Shown here piece after piece: positions 24,271-33,142 of a stretch of 33,616 bases of DNA. The stretch comes from Kofleriaceae bacterium (GTDB taxonomy: Bacteria; Myxococcota_A; Polyangia; Haliangiales; Haliangiaceae), in NCBI GenBank assembly GCA_025357755.1, contig JANXOP010000416.1, positions 1 to 33,616 of the forward strand, read 5' to 3'. A program made the position numbers and the translations under genes. Under the pieces are notes generated by a model that was given only the letters and a program-made list of their open reading frames with translations, was not told the DNA's origin and searched no databases. Within the stretch, counting starts at the first letter, position 1. Each line of letters begins with the position of its first letter.

Positions 24271-24801
24271 TCACGCGCGCCCGGTGCGCTCGTTCTTGAT
24301 CCGCGGGAGCAGCATCACGAAGTTGCAAGGCCTCGTGCGGTTATCGAGCTGCGAGATCAGGATCTTGTCGACGCCTAGCTTCACGCCACCCGTCGAACCG
24401 GGAAGCAAGAACACGTAGGTCTCGCCGCACAGCGCGGCATCGGCGCGGCTCTGAATCGTCGAGGCGCCGATGTCGGCGTACGACAGCTGGCGAAACAGCT
24501 CGCCGAAGCCAGGGATGGGTTTCGTGATCAGCGGCGCGAGCGCTTCGGGGGTGACATCGCGCGGCGTGACGCCGGTGCCGCCCGTCGCGATCACGACGTC
24601 GATGCTGGGGTCCGCGATCCACTGCGCGAGTTGCGCGCGGATCTTGATCTCCGAATCGATCACTATTACGTGCGCGGCGATGGCGTGGCCCTGCGCACGC
24701 ATCTGATCGGCGATGTACTTGCCGGACGTGTCGGTCTCCAGCGTCCGGCTATCAGACACGGTCAGGACCGCGACGTTGACGGGGATGAACTCACGGTCCA
24801 T
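24271..24801 (-). CDS. moaB: MoaB, molybdenum cofactor biosynthesis protein, 176 aa
   Basis: MoaB-type molybdopterin-binding fold, related to MogA and MoeA C-terminal domains. The motif [17 protein letters not shown] (GGTG at 74-77) is the adenylyl-transfer/molybdopterin site, and SDSRT and LPGSTGG further fit. MogA-like members adenylate molybdopterin; MoaB in bacteria is often of uncertain need. It is cytoplasmic. The ATG at 24801 begins a likely operon with the 311-aa and GGQ genes. A TATAAG sequence about 27 nt upstream could be a -10 element, without a clear -35. Confidence 0.92.
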   Translation of the reverse strand: MDREFIPVNVAVLTVSDSRTLETDTSGKYIADQMRAQGHAIAAHVIVIDSEIKIRAQLAQWIADPSIDVVIATGGTGVTPRDVTPEALAPLITKPIPGFGELFRQLSYADIGASTIQSRADAALCGETYVFLLPGSTGGVKLGVDKILISQLDNRTRPCNFVMLLPRIKNERTGRA

Positions 24802-24866
24802 GCCGATACTCTAGCTCTTACGCTTATATGACGCAACGCGTTATCAGGTGTTAGCCAGCGCGTGAG

Positions 24867-27434
24867 CTATCCCACGACCAGGTTCACGAGCCGGCCCTTG
24901 ACGTAGACCTCGCGCTTGATCTCCTTGCCGGCGAGGAACGGCTGGACCTTGTCGTCGGCCTTCGCCATCGCGATGACCGCCTCTTGCGTCGCATCGGCCG
25001 GCACTTCGATCTCGCCGCGCAGCTTGCCCATGACCTGCACACCGATCTTGATCGTGTCGCGGAGCAGCTTCGCTTCGTCGAACACCGGCCACGGCTCGTA
25101 CGAGATCGTGGTGGTGTGACCGAGGCGCTGCCAGACCTCCTCGGCGAGATGCGGCGCGAACGGCGAGAGGATCTTCACGAACATCTCGAACCACGAGCGA
25201 GGAATCGCTTCCGCGCGCGTCGCTTCGTTGACGAACACCATCATCTCCGAGATCGCGGTGTTGAACTTGAGATCCGTGACCGCCGCCGTGACCTTCTTGA
25301 TCGCGGCGTGCAGCGCGCGCTCGAGATCCTTGTTCGTCGTCGGCGCGTCGTCGCGAACCTTCGTGCCGAGCACGTCGACGGTCGACGGATCTTGCGGATC
25401 CGAAGGGACGACGAGCAAGCGCCACACGCGATCGAGGAACCGACGGGTCCCGGAGACTCCCGCGGTCTCCCACTCGACCCCATCCTCGAGCGGCCCCATG
25501 AACAGCTCGTACATGCGCATCGCATCGGCGCCGTACTCGTTGCCCATGTCGTCGGGGTTGACGACGTTGTAGCGAGACTTCGACATCTTATCGAGCTTGG
25601 TCTCGACGGGCAGCCCGTCCTTCGTGACCCACGTGCCATCGCGCTGCTCGACCTCGTGGTCGTAGTAGTACTTGCCGGCGGAGTCGCGGAATGATGTCTT
25701 GTGGATCATGCCCTGGTGGAACAGGCGCTGGAACGGTTCCTTCGTCGAGACGAGGCCCGCATCGAACAGCACCTTGTGCCAGAACCGCGCGTACAGCAGG
25801 TGGAGCACCGCGTGCTCGTTGCCACCGACGTAGAGATCGACCGGCATCCAGTACTTCTCTTCGGCTGGATCCCACGCCGCTTCCTGATTCTGCGGCGACA
25901 GGAAGCGCAGGTAGTACCAGCACGAGCCCGCCCACTGCGGCATCGTGTTGGTCTCGCGGGTCGCGGGTGCGCCGGTCTCTGGATCGGTCGTCTTCAGCCA
26001 CTCCGTCGCACGCGCGAGCGGCGGCCGCCCATCACGCGTCGGCTTGTACTCGTCGATCGGCGGCAACACGACCGGTAGCTGGGATTTCGGCACGGCCTTG
26101 ATCGTGCCGTCCGCGAGCTCGATCAGCGGGAACGGCTCGCCCCAGTAGCGCTGACGCGAGAACAGCCAGTCGCGCAGCTTGTAGCGGATCGTGCCTTCGC
26201 CCGCGTGATGCTCGACGAGCCAAGCGACGATCTGGGCCTTCGCTTCTTCGATCTTCTTGCCGTCGAGGAAGTCGCTGTTCACGTGCGGGCCATCGCCGAG
26301 GTACGGCTCGACCTGCACGTCCTTGCCACCCTTCACGACCTCGATGATGGGCAGGTCGAACTTCTTCGCGAACGCGTGATCGCGCTCGTCGTGCGCGGGG
26401 CACGCGAACACCGAGCCGGTGCCGTAGCTCGCGAGCACGTAGTCCGCGATCCAGATCGGCAGCAGCTTGCCATTGACCGGATTGATCGCGTACGAGCCGG
26501 TGAACACGCCGGTCTTCGGTGCATCCGCCGCTTCGACGGTGCGATCACGCTCGCTGCGCTTGTCGACCTCCGCGCGATACGCGGCGACGGCCGCCTTCTG
26601 CGATGGCGTCGTCAAGGCGTCGACGATCGCGAGCTCGGGAGCGAGCACGACATAGGTGCCACCGAACAGCGTATCGGGGCGCGTCGTGAACACCGTGATC
26701 GCGGGATCGATGCCAGCGGGCGGATGCTGGATCGCGAACTTGATGTTCGCGCCGATCGATTTCCCGATCCAATCCTTCTGCGCGATGTGCGTGCCCGCGG
26801 GCCAGTCGAGCCCTTCGAGATCCTCGCTCAGACGATCGGCGTACTCGGTGATCTTGAGCATCCACTGCTTGAGTAGCCGCTTCTCGACCTCGTCGCCCGT
26901 CTCGACGTATTTGCCGTCCTTGACTTCTTCGTTCGCGAGCACCGTGCCGAGCGCCGGGCAAAAGTTGACGGCGACCTCCGCGCGATACGCGAGGCCGCGC
27001 TCGAAGAGCAGCTCGAAGATCCACTGCGTCCACTTGTAGTAGGTCGGATCGCTGGTCGCGAGCTCGCGCGTCCAATCGTACGACAGGCCGAGCTTCTTCA
27101 ACTGCGACTTGAACGTGGCGATGTTGCGCGCGGTGATCACGCTCGGCTGCTCGCCGGTCTTCTCGGCTCGGCGCTCGGCGGGAAGGCCGAAGCTGTCCCA
27201 GCCCATCACGCGCAGCACGTTGAAGCCCATCATTCGCTTCGCGCGCGCGACGACATCCGTCGCGGTGTAGCCCTTCGGATGGCCGACATGGAGCCCGTCG
27301 CCCGACGGGTACGGGAACATGTCGAGGACGTAGTACTTCGGCCTGGTGCGATCGGTGGGCGTGAGGAACGTCTGCTCCTTGTCCCAGAACGCTTGCCACT
27401 TCGGATCGATGGCTTTGTGATCGAAGCCGGCCAT
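24867..27434 (-). CDS. leuS: leucyl-tRNA synthetase
   Basis: Class I synthetase that charges tRNA-Leu. The 855-aa length is the bacterial standard. HIGH motif is HVGH (49-52) in GLHVGHPKGY, and KMSKS is at residues 616-620. The editing (CP1) domain with HDERDHAFA and SYGTGSVFACP lies between, and the anticodon-binding and C-terminal domains follow. Its ATG overlaps the adk stop by one base (TGATG), so leuS is translated from the adk message. A 65-nt gap separates its end from moaB. Confidence 0.97.
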   Translation of the reverse strand: MAGFDHKAIDPKWQAFWDKEQTFLTPTDRTRPKYYVLDMFPYPSGDGLHVGHPKGYTATDVVARAKRMMGFNVLRVMGWDSFGLPAERRAEKTGEQPSVITARNIATFKSQLKKLGLSYDWTRELATSDPTYYKWTQWIFELLFERGLAYRAEVAVNFCPALGTVLANEEVKDGKYVETGDEVEKRLLKQWMLKITEYADRLSEDLEGLDWPAGTHIAQKDWIGKSIGANIKFAIQHPPAGIDPAITVFTTRPDTLFGGTYVVLAPELAIVDALTTPSQKAAVAAYRAEVDKRSERDRTVEAADAPKTGVFTGSYAINPVNGKLLPIWIADYVLASYGTGSVFACPAHDERDHAFAKKFDLPIIEVVKGGKDVQVEPYLGDGPHVNSDFLDGKKIEEAKAQIVAWLVEHHAGEGTIRYKLRDWLFSRQRYWGEPFPLIELADGTIKAVPKSQLPVVLPPIDEYKPTRDGRPPLARATEWLKTTDPETGAPATRETNTMPQWAGSCWYYLRFLSPQNQEAAWDPAEEKYWMPVDLYVGGNEHAVLHLLYARFWHKVLFDAGLVSTKEPFQRLFHQGMIHKTSFRDSAGKYYYDHEVEQRDGTWVTKDGLPVETKLDKMSKSRYNVVNPDDMGNEYGADAMRMYELFMGPLEDGVEWETAGVSGTRRFLDRVWRLLVVPSDPQDPSTVDVLGTKVRDDAPTTNKDLERALHAAIKKVTAAVTDLKFNTAISEMMVFVNEATRAEAIPRSWFEMFVKILSPFAPHLAEEVWQRLGHTTTISYEPWPVFDEAKLLRDTIKIGVQVMGKLRGEIEVPADATQEAVIAMAKADDKVQPFLAGKEIKREVYVKGRLVNLVVG

Positions 27435-28063
27435 CAGTGGGCCAAGGCCGCGGTGATCCGCTGCGTGATGACATCCGGATCACCGACGCCGTCGACCCGC
27501 TTCAAGATGCCCTTGTCGCTGTAGTACGGGATGATCGGCGCGGTATCGGAGTGATACTTCGCGGTCCGCGTCGCGACCGCCTCGACCGTGTCGTCCTTGC
27601 GATGGACGAGGCGCTCGACAATGTCGGCCGGCGGCGGGTTGTACTTGAGGTGATAGATCGTGCCGCTCGCCGGATCGGTGCGCCGCCCGATCGCGCGCTC
27701 CTCGAGCAGCGTATCGGGTACTTCGATCAACACGACGGCATCGAGCGCGACGTTCGCGGTCGCGAGGGCTGCGTCGAGCGCCTCGGCTTGCGGCCGCGTG
27801 CGCGGAAAGCCGTCGAGCATGAAGCCCGCCGCGCAATCTGGCTTCGCGATCCGCTCGAGGATCATCCCGATGACCACGTCGTCGGGGACGAGATGGCCGA
27901 GCTTCATATGGTGATCCGCTTCGATGCCCATCGGCGTTCCCTCCTTGACCGCTGCGCGCAGCATGTCGCCGCTGGAGATATGGGGGATCCGAAACGTATC
28001 GACGAGGCGTGCAGCCTGGGTGCCTTTGCCTGCTCCCGGCGGGCCGACGAGGATCATGCGCAT
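27434..28063 (-). CDS. adk: adenylate kinase
   Basis: Converts ATP and AMP to two ADP. The P-loop is GPPGAGKGT at residues 7-15 with the start MRMILVG, the family form; a TTG at 28075 would add four residues and is less likely. SSGDMLRAAV and DGFPRT bind AMP, and GRRTDPASGTIYHLKYNPP is the LID of the long type, without zinc cysteines. It is 209 aa, as expected. It is first in an adk-leuS pair and lies 66 nt from the divergent small membrane-protein gene. Confidence 0.96.
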   Translation of the reverse strand: MRMILVGPPGAGKGTQAARLVDTFRIPHISSGDMLRAAVKEGTPMGIEADHHMKLGHLVPDDVVIGMILERIAKPDCAAGFMLDGFPRTRPQAEALDAALATANVALDAVVLIEVPDTLLEERAIGRRTDPASGTIYHLKYNPPPADIVERLVHRKDDTVEAVATRTAKYHSDTAPIIPYYSDKGILKRVDGVGDPDVITQRITAALAH

Positions 28064-28129
28064 TGGCGCATCCAACCATGCGCGCCCCCGACGCGCAATT
28101 GGTGGGGAGGTTCGCTATATTGGGAATTC

Positions 28130-28483
28130 ATGGCGGCGGTCCCGAGGTGGTTTGGCGTGCTTTCGCACGCGTTAGCGGTGGTGTTCGCGCTCTGGCTCGG
28201 ACTGCACCTCTACGCGCCCGCCGAGTGGATCGTGATCTTCTTCGCGGTGGCGGTGCTCTCCGCGCTTCTGCCGTACTTCCGGATCGTTGGATTTGCCGGC
28301 CTCGCCGGCGGCATCGTGATCGGCGGCGTCGGGACGTACCTGTTGCGAGATGTCTGGAAGGTGCTCTCGGTCCCTGCCCTCGTCGCAGGTAACGGCGCGA
28401 CGGCCCAACGCGACGCGATCGTGCTCGTGCTCGCGAGCCTGTGGTTGGTGCTCGGCTCGGCGTTCAGGACCCAGCGGGCCTGA
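28130..28483 (+). CDS. small membrane protein, 117 aa, possibly TMEM220-like
   Basis: Three or four predicted membrane helices fill the protein: residues 8-28, 33-50, 54-72 and 97-112. A tryptophan after a loop (APAEWIVIFF) and a polar segment before the last helix recall TMEM220-type proteins, but the match is loose and no function is known. ATG at 28130 has GGGA close upstream and a TATATT (28116-28121) before it. Its end overlaps the convergent acetyltransferase gene by 20 nt. Confidence 0.7.
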   Translation: MAAVPRWFGVLSHALAVVFALWLGLHLYAPAEWIVIFFAVAVLSALLPYFRIVGFAGLAGGIVIGGVGTYLLRDVWKVLSVPALVAGNGATAQRDAIVLVLASLWLVLGSAFRTQRA

Positions 28484-28901
28484 GCATCTCGACGTGCGGG
28501 ATGCCGTCCTCGTCGTAGAGCTCGGACGCGCGCACGAACCCGAACCCCCCATAGAACCGCTCGAGGTGGGCCTGCGCGCCGATCCGGATCGTCACGCCAC
28601 CTGCCGCTGCGATCCCCCGGCGCACGAGCTCCTTGCCGAGCCCGGTGCCACGCGCTTCGGGCGCGGTGATGATCCGACCGAGGCTCGTCTCCGCAAACTT
28701 TGCGCCGGCAGGGACGATCCGTAGGTACGCGTGGATCGCACCATCGCGCTCGGCCCACAGATGCCGCGACGCCGGATCGTAGCCATCGGCATCTTGATAC
28801 GCACACGCTTGCTCGACGACGAACACCCGTTCGCGCAGCGCGACGATCGCGTAGAGCTCGTCGACGGAGAGATCGGCAAACGCTCGCTCTCGCCAGTTCA
28901 C
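28464..28901 (-). CDS. ElaA-like GNAT N-acetyltransferase, 145 aa
   Basis: GNAT fold with the acetyl-CoA loop PEARGTGLGKELV (81-93). The N-terminal signature LRERVFVVEQACAYQDADGYD is that of the ElaA branch, followed by RHLWA and ending in GIPHVEML. The substrate is not known for this branch; members acetylate small amines or protein N-termini. It is cytoplasmic. GTG at 28901 lies only 20 nt from the divergent LOG-family start, so promoter signals are shared or lie in coding sequence. Confidence 0.9.
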   Translation of the reverse strand: MNWRERAFADLSVDELYAIVALRERVFVVEQACAYQDADGYDPASRHLWAERDGAIHAYLRIVPAGAKFAETSLGRIITAPEARGTGLGKELVRRGIAAAGGVTIRIGAQAHLERFYGGFGFVRASELYDEDGIPHVEMLRPAGS

Positions 28902-28905
28902 CTCG

Positions 28906-28913
28906 TGATACTA
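28906..28913. promoter_or_regulatory. TGATACTA, possible shared -10 element for divergent genes
   Basis: In the 20-nt gap between two divergent starts, GATACT reads as -10 on the plus strand (28907-28912) and TAGTAT on the minus strand (28913-28908). Each lies 6-9 nt from its start codon, so either message would be nearly leaderless. No clear -35 was assigned. Confidence 0.35.
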
Positions 28914-28921
28914 CGCTCGCG

Positions 28922-29467
28922 ATGGTGCGCTCGGTGGCCGTGTATCTGTCGTCGTCGGATGGAGTGCCGGAATTCGCGGAAGCGATGCGCGAGCTCGCCG
29001 GCGAATTCGTGCGTCGCGACCTCACCCTCGTGTACGGCGGTGCGCGGCGCGGCTTGATGGGCGTGCTCGCCGATGCGCAGCTCGCCGCAGGCGGCCGTGC
29101 GATCGGCGTGATCCCGCAGTCGCTCGTGGATATAGAAGTGGCGCACGCGGGGCTCAGCGAGCTCCACGTCGTCGAGACGATGCATCAACGTAAGGCGATG
29201 ATGTTCGCGAGGGCCGACGCCTTCATCGTCGGGCCCGGGGGTCTCGGAACCCTCGAAGAAGCCTTCGAAGTGCTCACCGGTATCCAGCTCGGCTATCACG
29301 ACAAGCCGATCGTGTTTTTGGATCTAGACGGGTTCTGGGCCTCGATGAACGAGTTTCTGGACCACGCCGTTCGCACGGGCGTGCTCAAGCCCGAAAATCG
29401 CGCACTGTTCCGCACGGCCACGTCCGTGGGGGCCGCCGTGAATGCGATCGCTGCGCTGTCTGCGTGA
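28922..29467 (+). CDS. LOG-family nucleotide 5'-monophosphate phosphoribohydrolase, 181 aa
   Basis: The family motifs are complete: VYGGARRGLMG (37-47), ETMHQRKAMM (85-94) and the signature GPGGLGTLEE (104-113). LOG enzymes split cytokinin riboside 5'-monophosphates or, in bacteria, purine nucleoside monophosphates (often AMP) into base and ribose 5-phosphate. The enzyme is cytoplasmic and dimeric in the family. ATG at 28922 matches the family start; the longer frame to 28700 is antisense to the acetyltransferase. It is first in a plus-strand operon with the 947-aa gene (12 nt gap). Confidence 0.92.
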   Translation: MVRSVAVYLSSSDGVPEFAEAMRELAGEFVRRDLTLVYGGARRGLMGVLADAQLAAGGRAIGVIPQSLVDIEVAHAGLSELHVVETMHQRKAMMFARADAFIVGPGGLGTLEEAFEVLTGIQLGYHDKPIVFLDLDGFWASMNEFLDHAVRTGVLKPENRALFRTATSVGAAVNAIAALSA

Positions 29468-29479
29468 TATCGTTCACCT

Positions 29480-32323
29480 ATGGCCCCTCGCGCCTTGGGC
29501 GCGCTGTTCGCGCTTGTGGCGGCCCTGCTGTTCGCGACTGCACTCGCCGGCGGGCTCGTCCCGAAGGTCGTGCCCGGATGGTGGGATGGCCATCCCGTGG
29601 TCCAAGGTCGCGAGCTCGAGCTCAAGGCGATCCATGTCGGCCTGCTCGGCGCGTATGGCTGCAACCTCGGTGGCGAGATAAAGTGCGAGGAGCTCGACAC
29701 CAACCATTCGCTAGATGTCGTCGGCATCGCCGAGCTGGCGGCGCTCGGCTTGGGCGCGGTCACCGCCCTCTTGCTCGCGCTCTCCGCGGCGCGGATCGGT
29801 GATCGTCGAACGCTGCTCGCGAAGTTGCTCCTGTTCGAGATCCTCCTGATCAGCGCGGGCGCGGCCACGATCTTCATCCACGGTCCAGATCTTCGGATCT
29901 CGATCCAGGTGCTGATGCCCGTAGGCCTGGGCCTCGTGGCGGTCGGCGGTGGCGTCGGCTCGGCGCTCCTCGCCACGATCGCGGCGTTCCGAGTGCGGCG
30001 CGAACCATTGCGCTTGAAGCCGTCGCAATCGGTGATCCAGCAGCAACAGACGCGTCAGGCGCAGCAACCAGCGTTCGACGTACGCGAGCTCTTGCGCGAA
30101 GGCCAAGGCGGCACGCCCCAGGCGCCGGCGGGTAGTCCCGCGCCCGGCCAGGTCCAAACGCACACGCCCTTGTTCGAGAGCGCACCCGCGTTGCGCCCGC
30201 TCTACGACATGCAGAATGCCGGCGCGACGCCCGGGGTCGCACCCACGCACACGCCACCGCCGCTCGAACACCCCACTGCGCCGCGCATCCTCGACGAGAT
30301 CACGCCCGGCGATTCCGCATCGGCACACGTCCCGGTCGCCGCGTTCGTCGGCGCGGATCCGTTCGCGCCCGTCGGCGGCGGGGGTCGGTTCGGCGCGCCC
30401 GGCGAGCGCTTCGCGAACAGCCCTCCGCGCCAGATCGATCAGACCGAGGATCTCGAGCACGAGCTCGGGTCACGACCGGCCATGCCGAGCCCCACGACGA
30501 TGGAAGCGCCGACCACACCGATGCGCGGCAATGGGTCGCCCGCTCGCCAGCCCCGCCAGACCGGCGCGCAAAGGCCGCGCGTGCCGGCGCCGGAGCGTGG
30601 CTCGCGCAACACCAAGCACCCGACGATCGCGGCAGCCGTTCCGCCTCCACCTATCTACAACGATCCGCCCGAGGTCTCGACGGCCGTCGAGGTCGATGCC
30701 GAGGCCAAGGCGCGCTACCAAGCGCGGCTCGCATCGGCGAGCGATGCGAAGACCCACCCTCGGCGATCGGACAGCCTGTTCGACAAGAGCGAGAGCGTGA
30801 TCTCGGCCCCGCTCGCGCGCAAGCCGCAGAGCACGCTCGGCGGTGCGGACGAAGCGACCGGGATTTTTTCGGGCGGTTCTCTCGGCGCGGCGAGTGACGC
30901 TACGAACGAGACCGAGAGTGCCCCCGAGCAGCTCGACGACGCGACGAACCAGACGACGAGCGCGCCGGAGAAGCTCGATGAAGATCGTCACGCCATGGGG
31001 CTCGCGCATACCGAGCTTGCACCGCTGCTCACGCAACAACAGCTCGCGGATCTGCCGTCGAGCGAGCAACCGCCGATCGACCCACCGCCGCCGATCGTGC
31101 GCGCGCAACGCGTATCGACGCCACCCTCCTCGCCAAAGCCACTCGCCACACCGCCACGAGCCAAGGCGAGTCCTTCGGTGCCACCGCCCTCGCGTCCCGG
31201 ACCACCGCCGAAGCCGACGTCGTTGCCGCCTGCCTCGGCGCCGGTCGCCGCGCCGTTCTCGCCACGCGAGTCCGCACCGACGATCGGTATCGAACGTGTC
31301 GAGCCCGAATTACCGGCGGGCCTGATGAGCAGTATCGAGCGAATCGAGCGCGGCGATCCGACCTCACCGTCTGTCGAAGCGGTCAAAGAAGCGTCGCCGT
31401 TCGCCGCGACACCGAGCGCGATCAGCGCGAGCGCATTCGCGACACCGAAGCGCGATGCACTACCGCCCGCGAGCGTCACCGATCATGCCCCGGATCCGAG
31501 CGCGCCCGCGGCGCCGTTCCCGGTCGCGCCGAGTGCCGCGCATGTCGCGCCGATCACGACGTCGCCCTCGCGCACCGGTCCGCTCGCACCGCTTGCCGCC
31601 AGGAATGGGCCGGTCACCGCGAGCCGCGGCTTGCCATCACCGCGCACCAGTAAACCAAGTGTGCCGCCGCCCGCATCGACCTCGAAGTTCGCCGGGCTCT
31701 CGCTGCCGAGGAGCTCGCCCGCGACAGCGTCCCAGCTCGGCGCGCCGCCGGCGATGCCGTCGAAGCTCGATTCGGCATCGACCGCGAATGCATCGAGCAC
31801 CACGAGCACGACGCCGAGCCCGTTCGCCACGATCCCGTCGCCATTCGCCGCCAAGGCGCCGCCTCGCGGATCCGGCGGATCCAGCAACGAAGCACTCACG
31901 CGTCGCATCGAGAAGTCCTCGTCCGAAGCGCCGACCGCACCGGCGAGCTCGGAGCACCACGCGGCGGTGCTCGCGGAGGCCGCGACGCAAGCTAGTGCGC
32001 CCGCAACGCCACTGCCCCGCGCCCCGCGTCCCGAGATCTCGACGCCTAGCGACGAAGTCGCGACGGTGCACGCCTCGCAGAGACCCGCCGCACCGGCCGC
32101 ACGCACGACACCGAACCGCTCCGCCTCGACGACCGTGCAACCTCGCCCGACGCAGACCAAGGCGGCCGAAATTCCGATCTCGACGGCGCCGTCGTCGCTA
32201 CCTCCGCCGAAGAAGTCCACCGCCTCGGGACCGACGCCCGCATGTCCCCAATGCGAAGCGCCGATGGCGTGGGTCGAGGAACATCTCCGGTTCTACTGCG
32301 CTAGCTGCCGCATGTACTTCTGA
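29480..32323 (+). CDS. membrane protein with long low-complexity linker and C-terminal zinc ribbon, 947 aa
   Basis: The first 170 residues hold four membrane helices (about 5-25, 80-103, 115-136, 142-168). The short segment between the first two carries two cysteines (GCNLGGEIKCEEL) and is probably periplasmic. Residues 175-915 are a Pro/Ala/Ser/Thr-rich disordered linker with a 14-residue tandem repeat. The last 26 residues are a compact zinc ribbon (Cys922, Cys925, Cys940, Cys943; CPQCEAPM then YCASCRMYF). By topology linker and ribbon lie in the cytoplasm. I recognise no family, but membrane anchor plus flexible tether plus zinc ribbon is common in myxobacterial sensors or scaffolds. The TGA stop overlaps the next ATG by one base. 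Confidence 0.8.
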   Translation: MAPRALGALFALVAALLFATALAGGLVPKVVPGWWDGHPVVQGRELELKAIHVGLLGAYGCNLGGEIKCEELDTNHSLDVVGIAELAALGLGAVTALLLALSAARIGDRRTLLAKLLLFEILLISAGAATIFIHGPDLRISIQVLMPVGLGLVAVGGGVGSALLATIAAFRVRREPLRLKPSQSVIQQQQTRQAQQPAFDVRELLREGQGGTPQAPAGSPAPGQVQTHTPLFESAPALRPLYDMQNAGATPGVAPTHTPPPLEHPTAPRILDEITPGDSASAHVPVAAFVGADPFAPVGGGGRFGAPGERFANSPPRQIDQTEDLEHELGSRPAMPSPTTMEAPTTPMRGNGSPARQPRQTGAQRPRVPAPERGSRNTKHPTIAAAVPPPPIYNDPPEVSTAVEVDAEAKARYQARLASASDAKTHPRRSDSLFDKSESVISAPLARKPQSTLGGADEATGIFSGGSLGAASDATNETESAPEQLDDATNQTTSAPEKLDEDRHAMGLAHTELAPLLTQQQLADLPSSEQPPIDPPPPIVRAQRVSTPPSSPKPLATPPRAKASPSVPPPSRPGPPPKPTSLPPASAPVAAPFSPRESAPTIGIERVEPELPAGLMSSIERIERGDPTSPSVEAVKEASPFAATPSAISASAFATPKRDALPPASVTDHAPDPSAPAAPFPVAPSAAHVAPITTSPSRTGPLAPLAARNGPVTASRGLPSPRTSKPSVPPPASTSKFAGLSLPRSSPATASQLGAPPAMPSKLDSASTANASSTTSTTPSPFATIPSPFAAKAPPRGSGGSSNEALTRRIEKSSSEAPTAPASSEHHAAVLAEAATQASAPATPLPRAPRPEISTPSDEVATVHASQRPAAPAARTTPNRSASTTVQPRPTQTKAAEIPISTAPSSLPPPKKSTASGPTPACPQCEAPMAWVEEHLRFYCASCRMYF
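30899..30982 (+). repeat. tandem 42-bp repeat inside the 947-aa gene
   Basis: Two adjacent 14-codon units encode ATNETESAPEQLDD and ATNQTTSAPEKLDE. They differ at 4 of 14 residues and at more bases, so the duplication is old. They lie in the low-complexity linker. Confidence 0.75.
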
Positions 32324-33006
32324 TGGCGACCCTGCTCCTCGTCCGACACGGTCAGGCTTCGTACGGCCAGGCCGACTACGACAAGCTCTCGCCGCTCGGC
32401 TTCGAGCAGGCACGGCTCGTCGGCGAGTATCTCGCGAGCCAGAAGATCGATGCAGTCTACTCCGGCCCTCTGCGCCGTCAGGTCGAGACAGCCGGAGCGA
32501 TCCAGGAGACCGCACCGGCGCTCGCACCTCCGGTCACGCTGCCCGGACTCGCCGAATACACCGGCTTCGAGATGGTGAAGGCGTTCTTGCCGAGGCTCGT
32601 CGCGGACCACCCCGAGCTCGCGATGGATCCGAACGCGATCGGGGAAAAAGGCTTTCAGACCATCCTCACCCGGTGGGCGCGCCACGAGTGGCGCGACGAC
32701 GCGGTCGAGCACGTTCACGCGTTCATCGCGCGCGTCACCTCCGGACTCGAGACGATCATTCGCTCGTGTGCGAGTGGTGATCGCGTCGCGGTCGTCACCT
32801 CCGCCGGTCCGATCGGCGTCGCCCTCGGGCTCGTGTTCGGGGCAACACCTCATCACATGATCCGCGCGAGCACCACGATCAAGAACGCGTCGATCACCGA
32901 GCTCAAGCTGCGCACGAGCGAGTTCGCCTGGGATCCCGAGAAGGTCGCGCTGCTGACCTTCAATTCGATCGCGCACCTGCCCGCGGGTAAGCACACCGCG
33001 TTCTAG
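32323..33006 (+). CDS. histidine phosphatase (phosphoglycerate-mutase-like), 227 aa
   Basis: Histidine phosphatase superfamily with active-site motif LLVRHGQASYG (Arg8, His9). Arg and Glu/Asp contacts sit in YSGPLRRQVETA, and the second half carries VVTSAGPIGVAL where a catalytic His (usually SHG) is expected; here it is Ser-Ala-Gly. Loss of this His may reduce activity, and the His in GATPHHM could substitute. The substrate is unknown; relatives include PhoE- and SixA-like phosphatases. ATG overlaps the preceding stop (TGATG), so it is the third gene of the LOG operon. Confidence 0.85.
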   Translation: MATLLLVRHGQASYGQADYDKLSPLGFEQARLVGEYLASQKIDAVYSGPLRRQVETAGAIQETAPALAPPVTLPGLAEYTGFEMVKAFLPRLVADHPELAMDPNAIGEKGFQTILTRWARHEWRDDAVEHVHAFIARVTSGLETIIRSCASGDRVAVVTSAGPIGVALGLVFGATPHHMIRASTTIKNASITELKLRTSEFAWDPEKVALLTFNSIAHLPAGKHTAF

Positions 33007-33021
33007 CAAGCGTCGCGCGTG

Positions 33022-33037
33022 TCGCTCGGCTGAGCGA
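33022..33037 (+). terminator. hairpin after the histidine phosphatase gene
   Basis: TCGCTC-GGCT-GAGCGA, a perfect 6-bp stem with tetraloop, starting 16 nt after the stop at 33006 and followed by TTCC but no long U-run. It is the likeliest transcript end for the LOG-zinc-ribbon-phosphatase operon. Confidence 0.35.
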
Positions 33038-33065
33038 TTCCGCGCAGCGCAGCACATCCGATCAA

Positions 33066-33142
33066 CGTCAATGTCCCCGTGGGACGTCGATGCCGCCGAC
33101 GTCCGTCGCGTCGCCGACGAACCGAGACCGCGAACATTGACG
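33066..33142. other. nested inverted repeats, possible structured RNA or regulatory site
   Basis: A 9-bp perfect inverted repeat (CGTCAATGT at 33066-33074, ACATTGACG at 33134-33142) encloses two more. These are GGACGTCG/CGACGTCC (33082-33089 and 33097-33104, 7-nt loop) and CGTCG-c-CGACG (33109-33119). Together they could fold into a closed multi-stem junction of about 77 nt. The strand is not decided. Confidence 0.4.
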
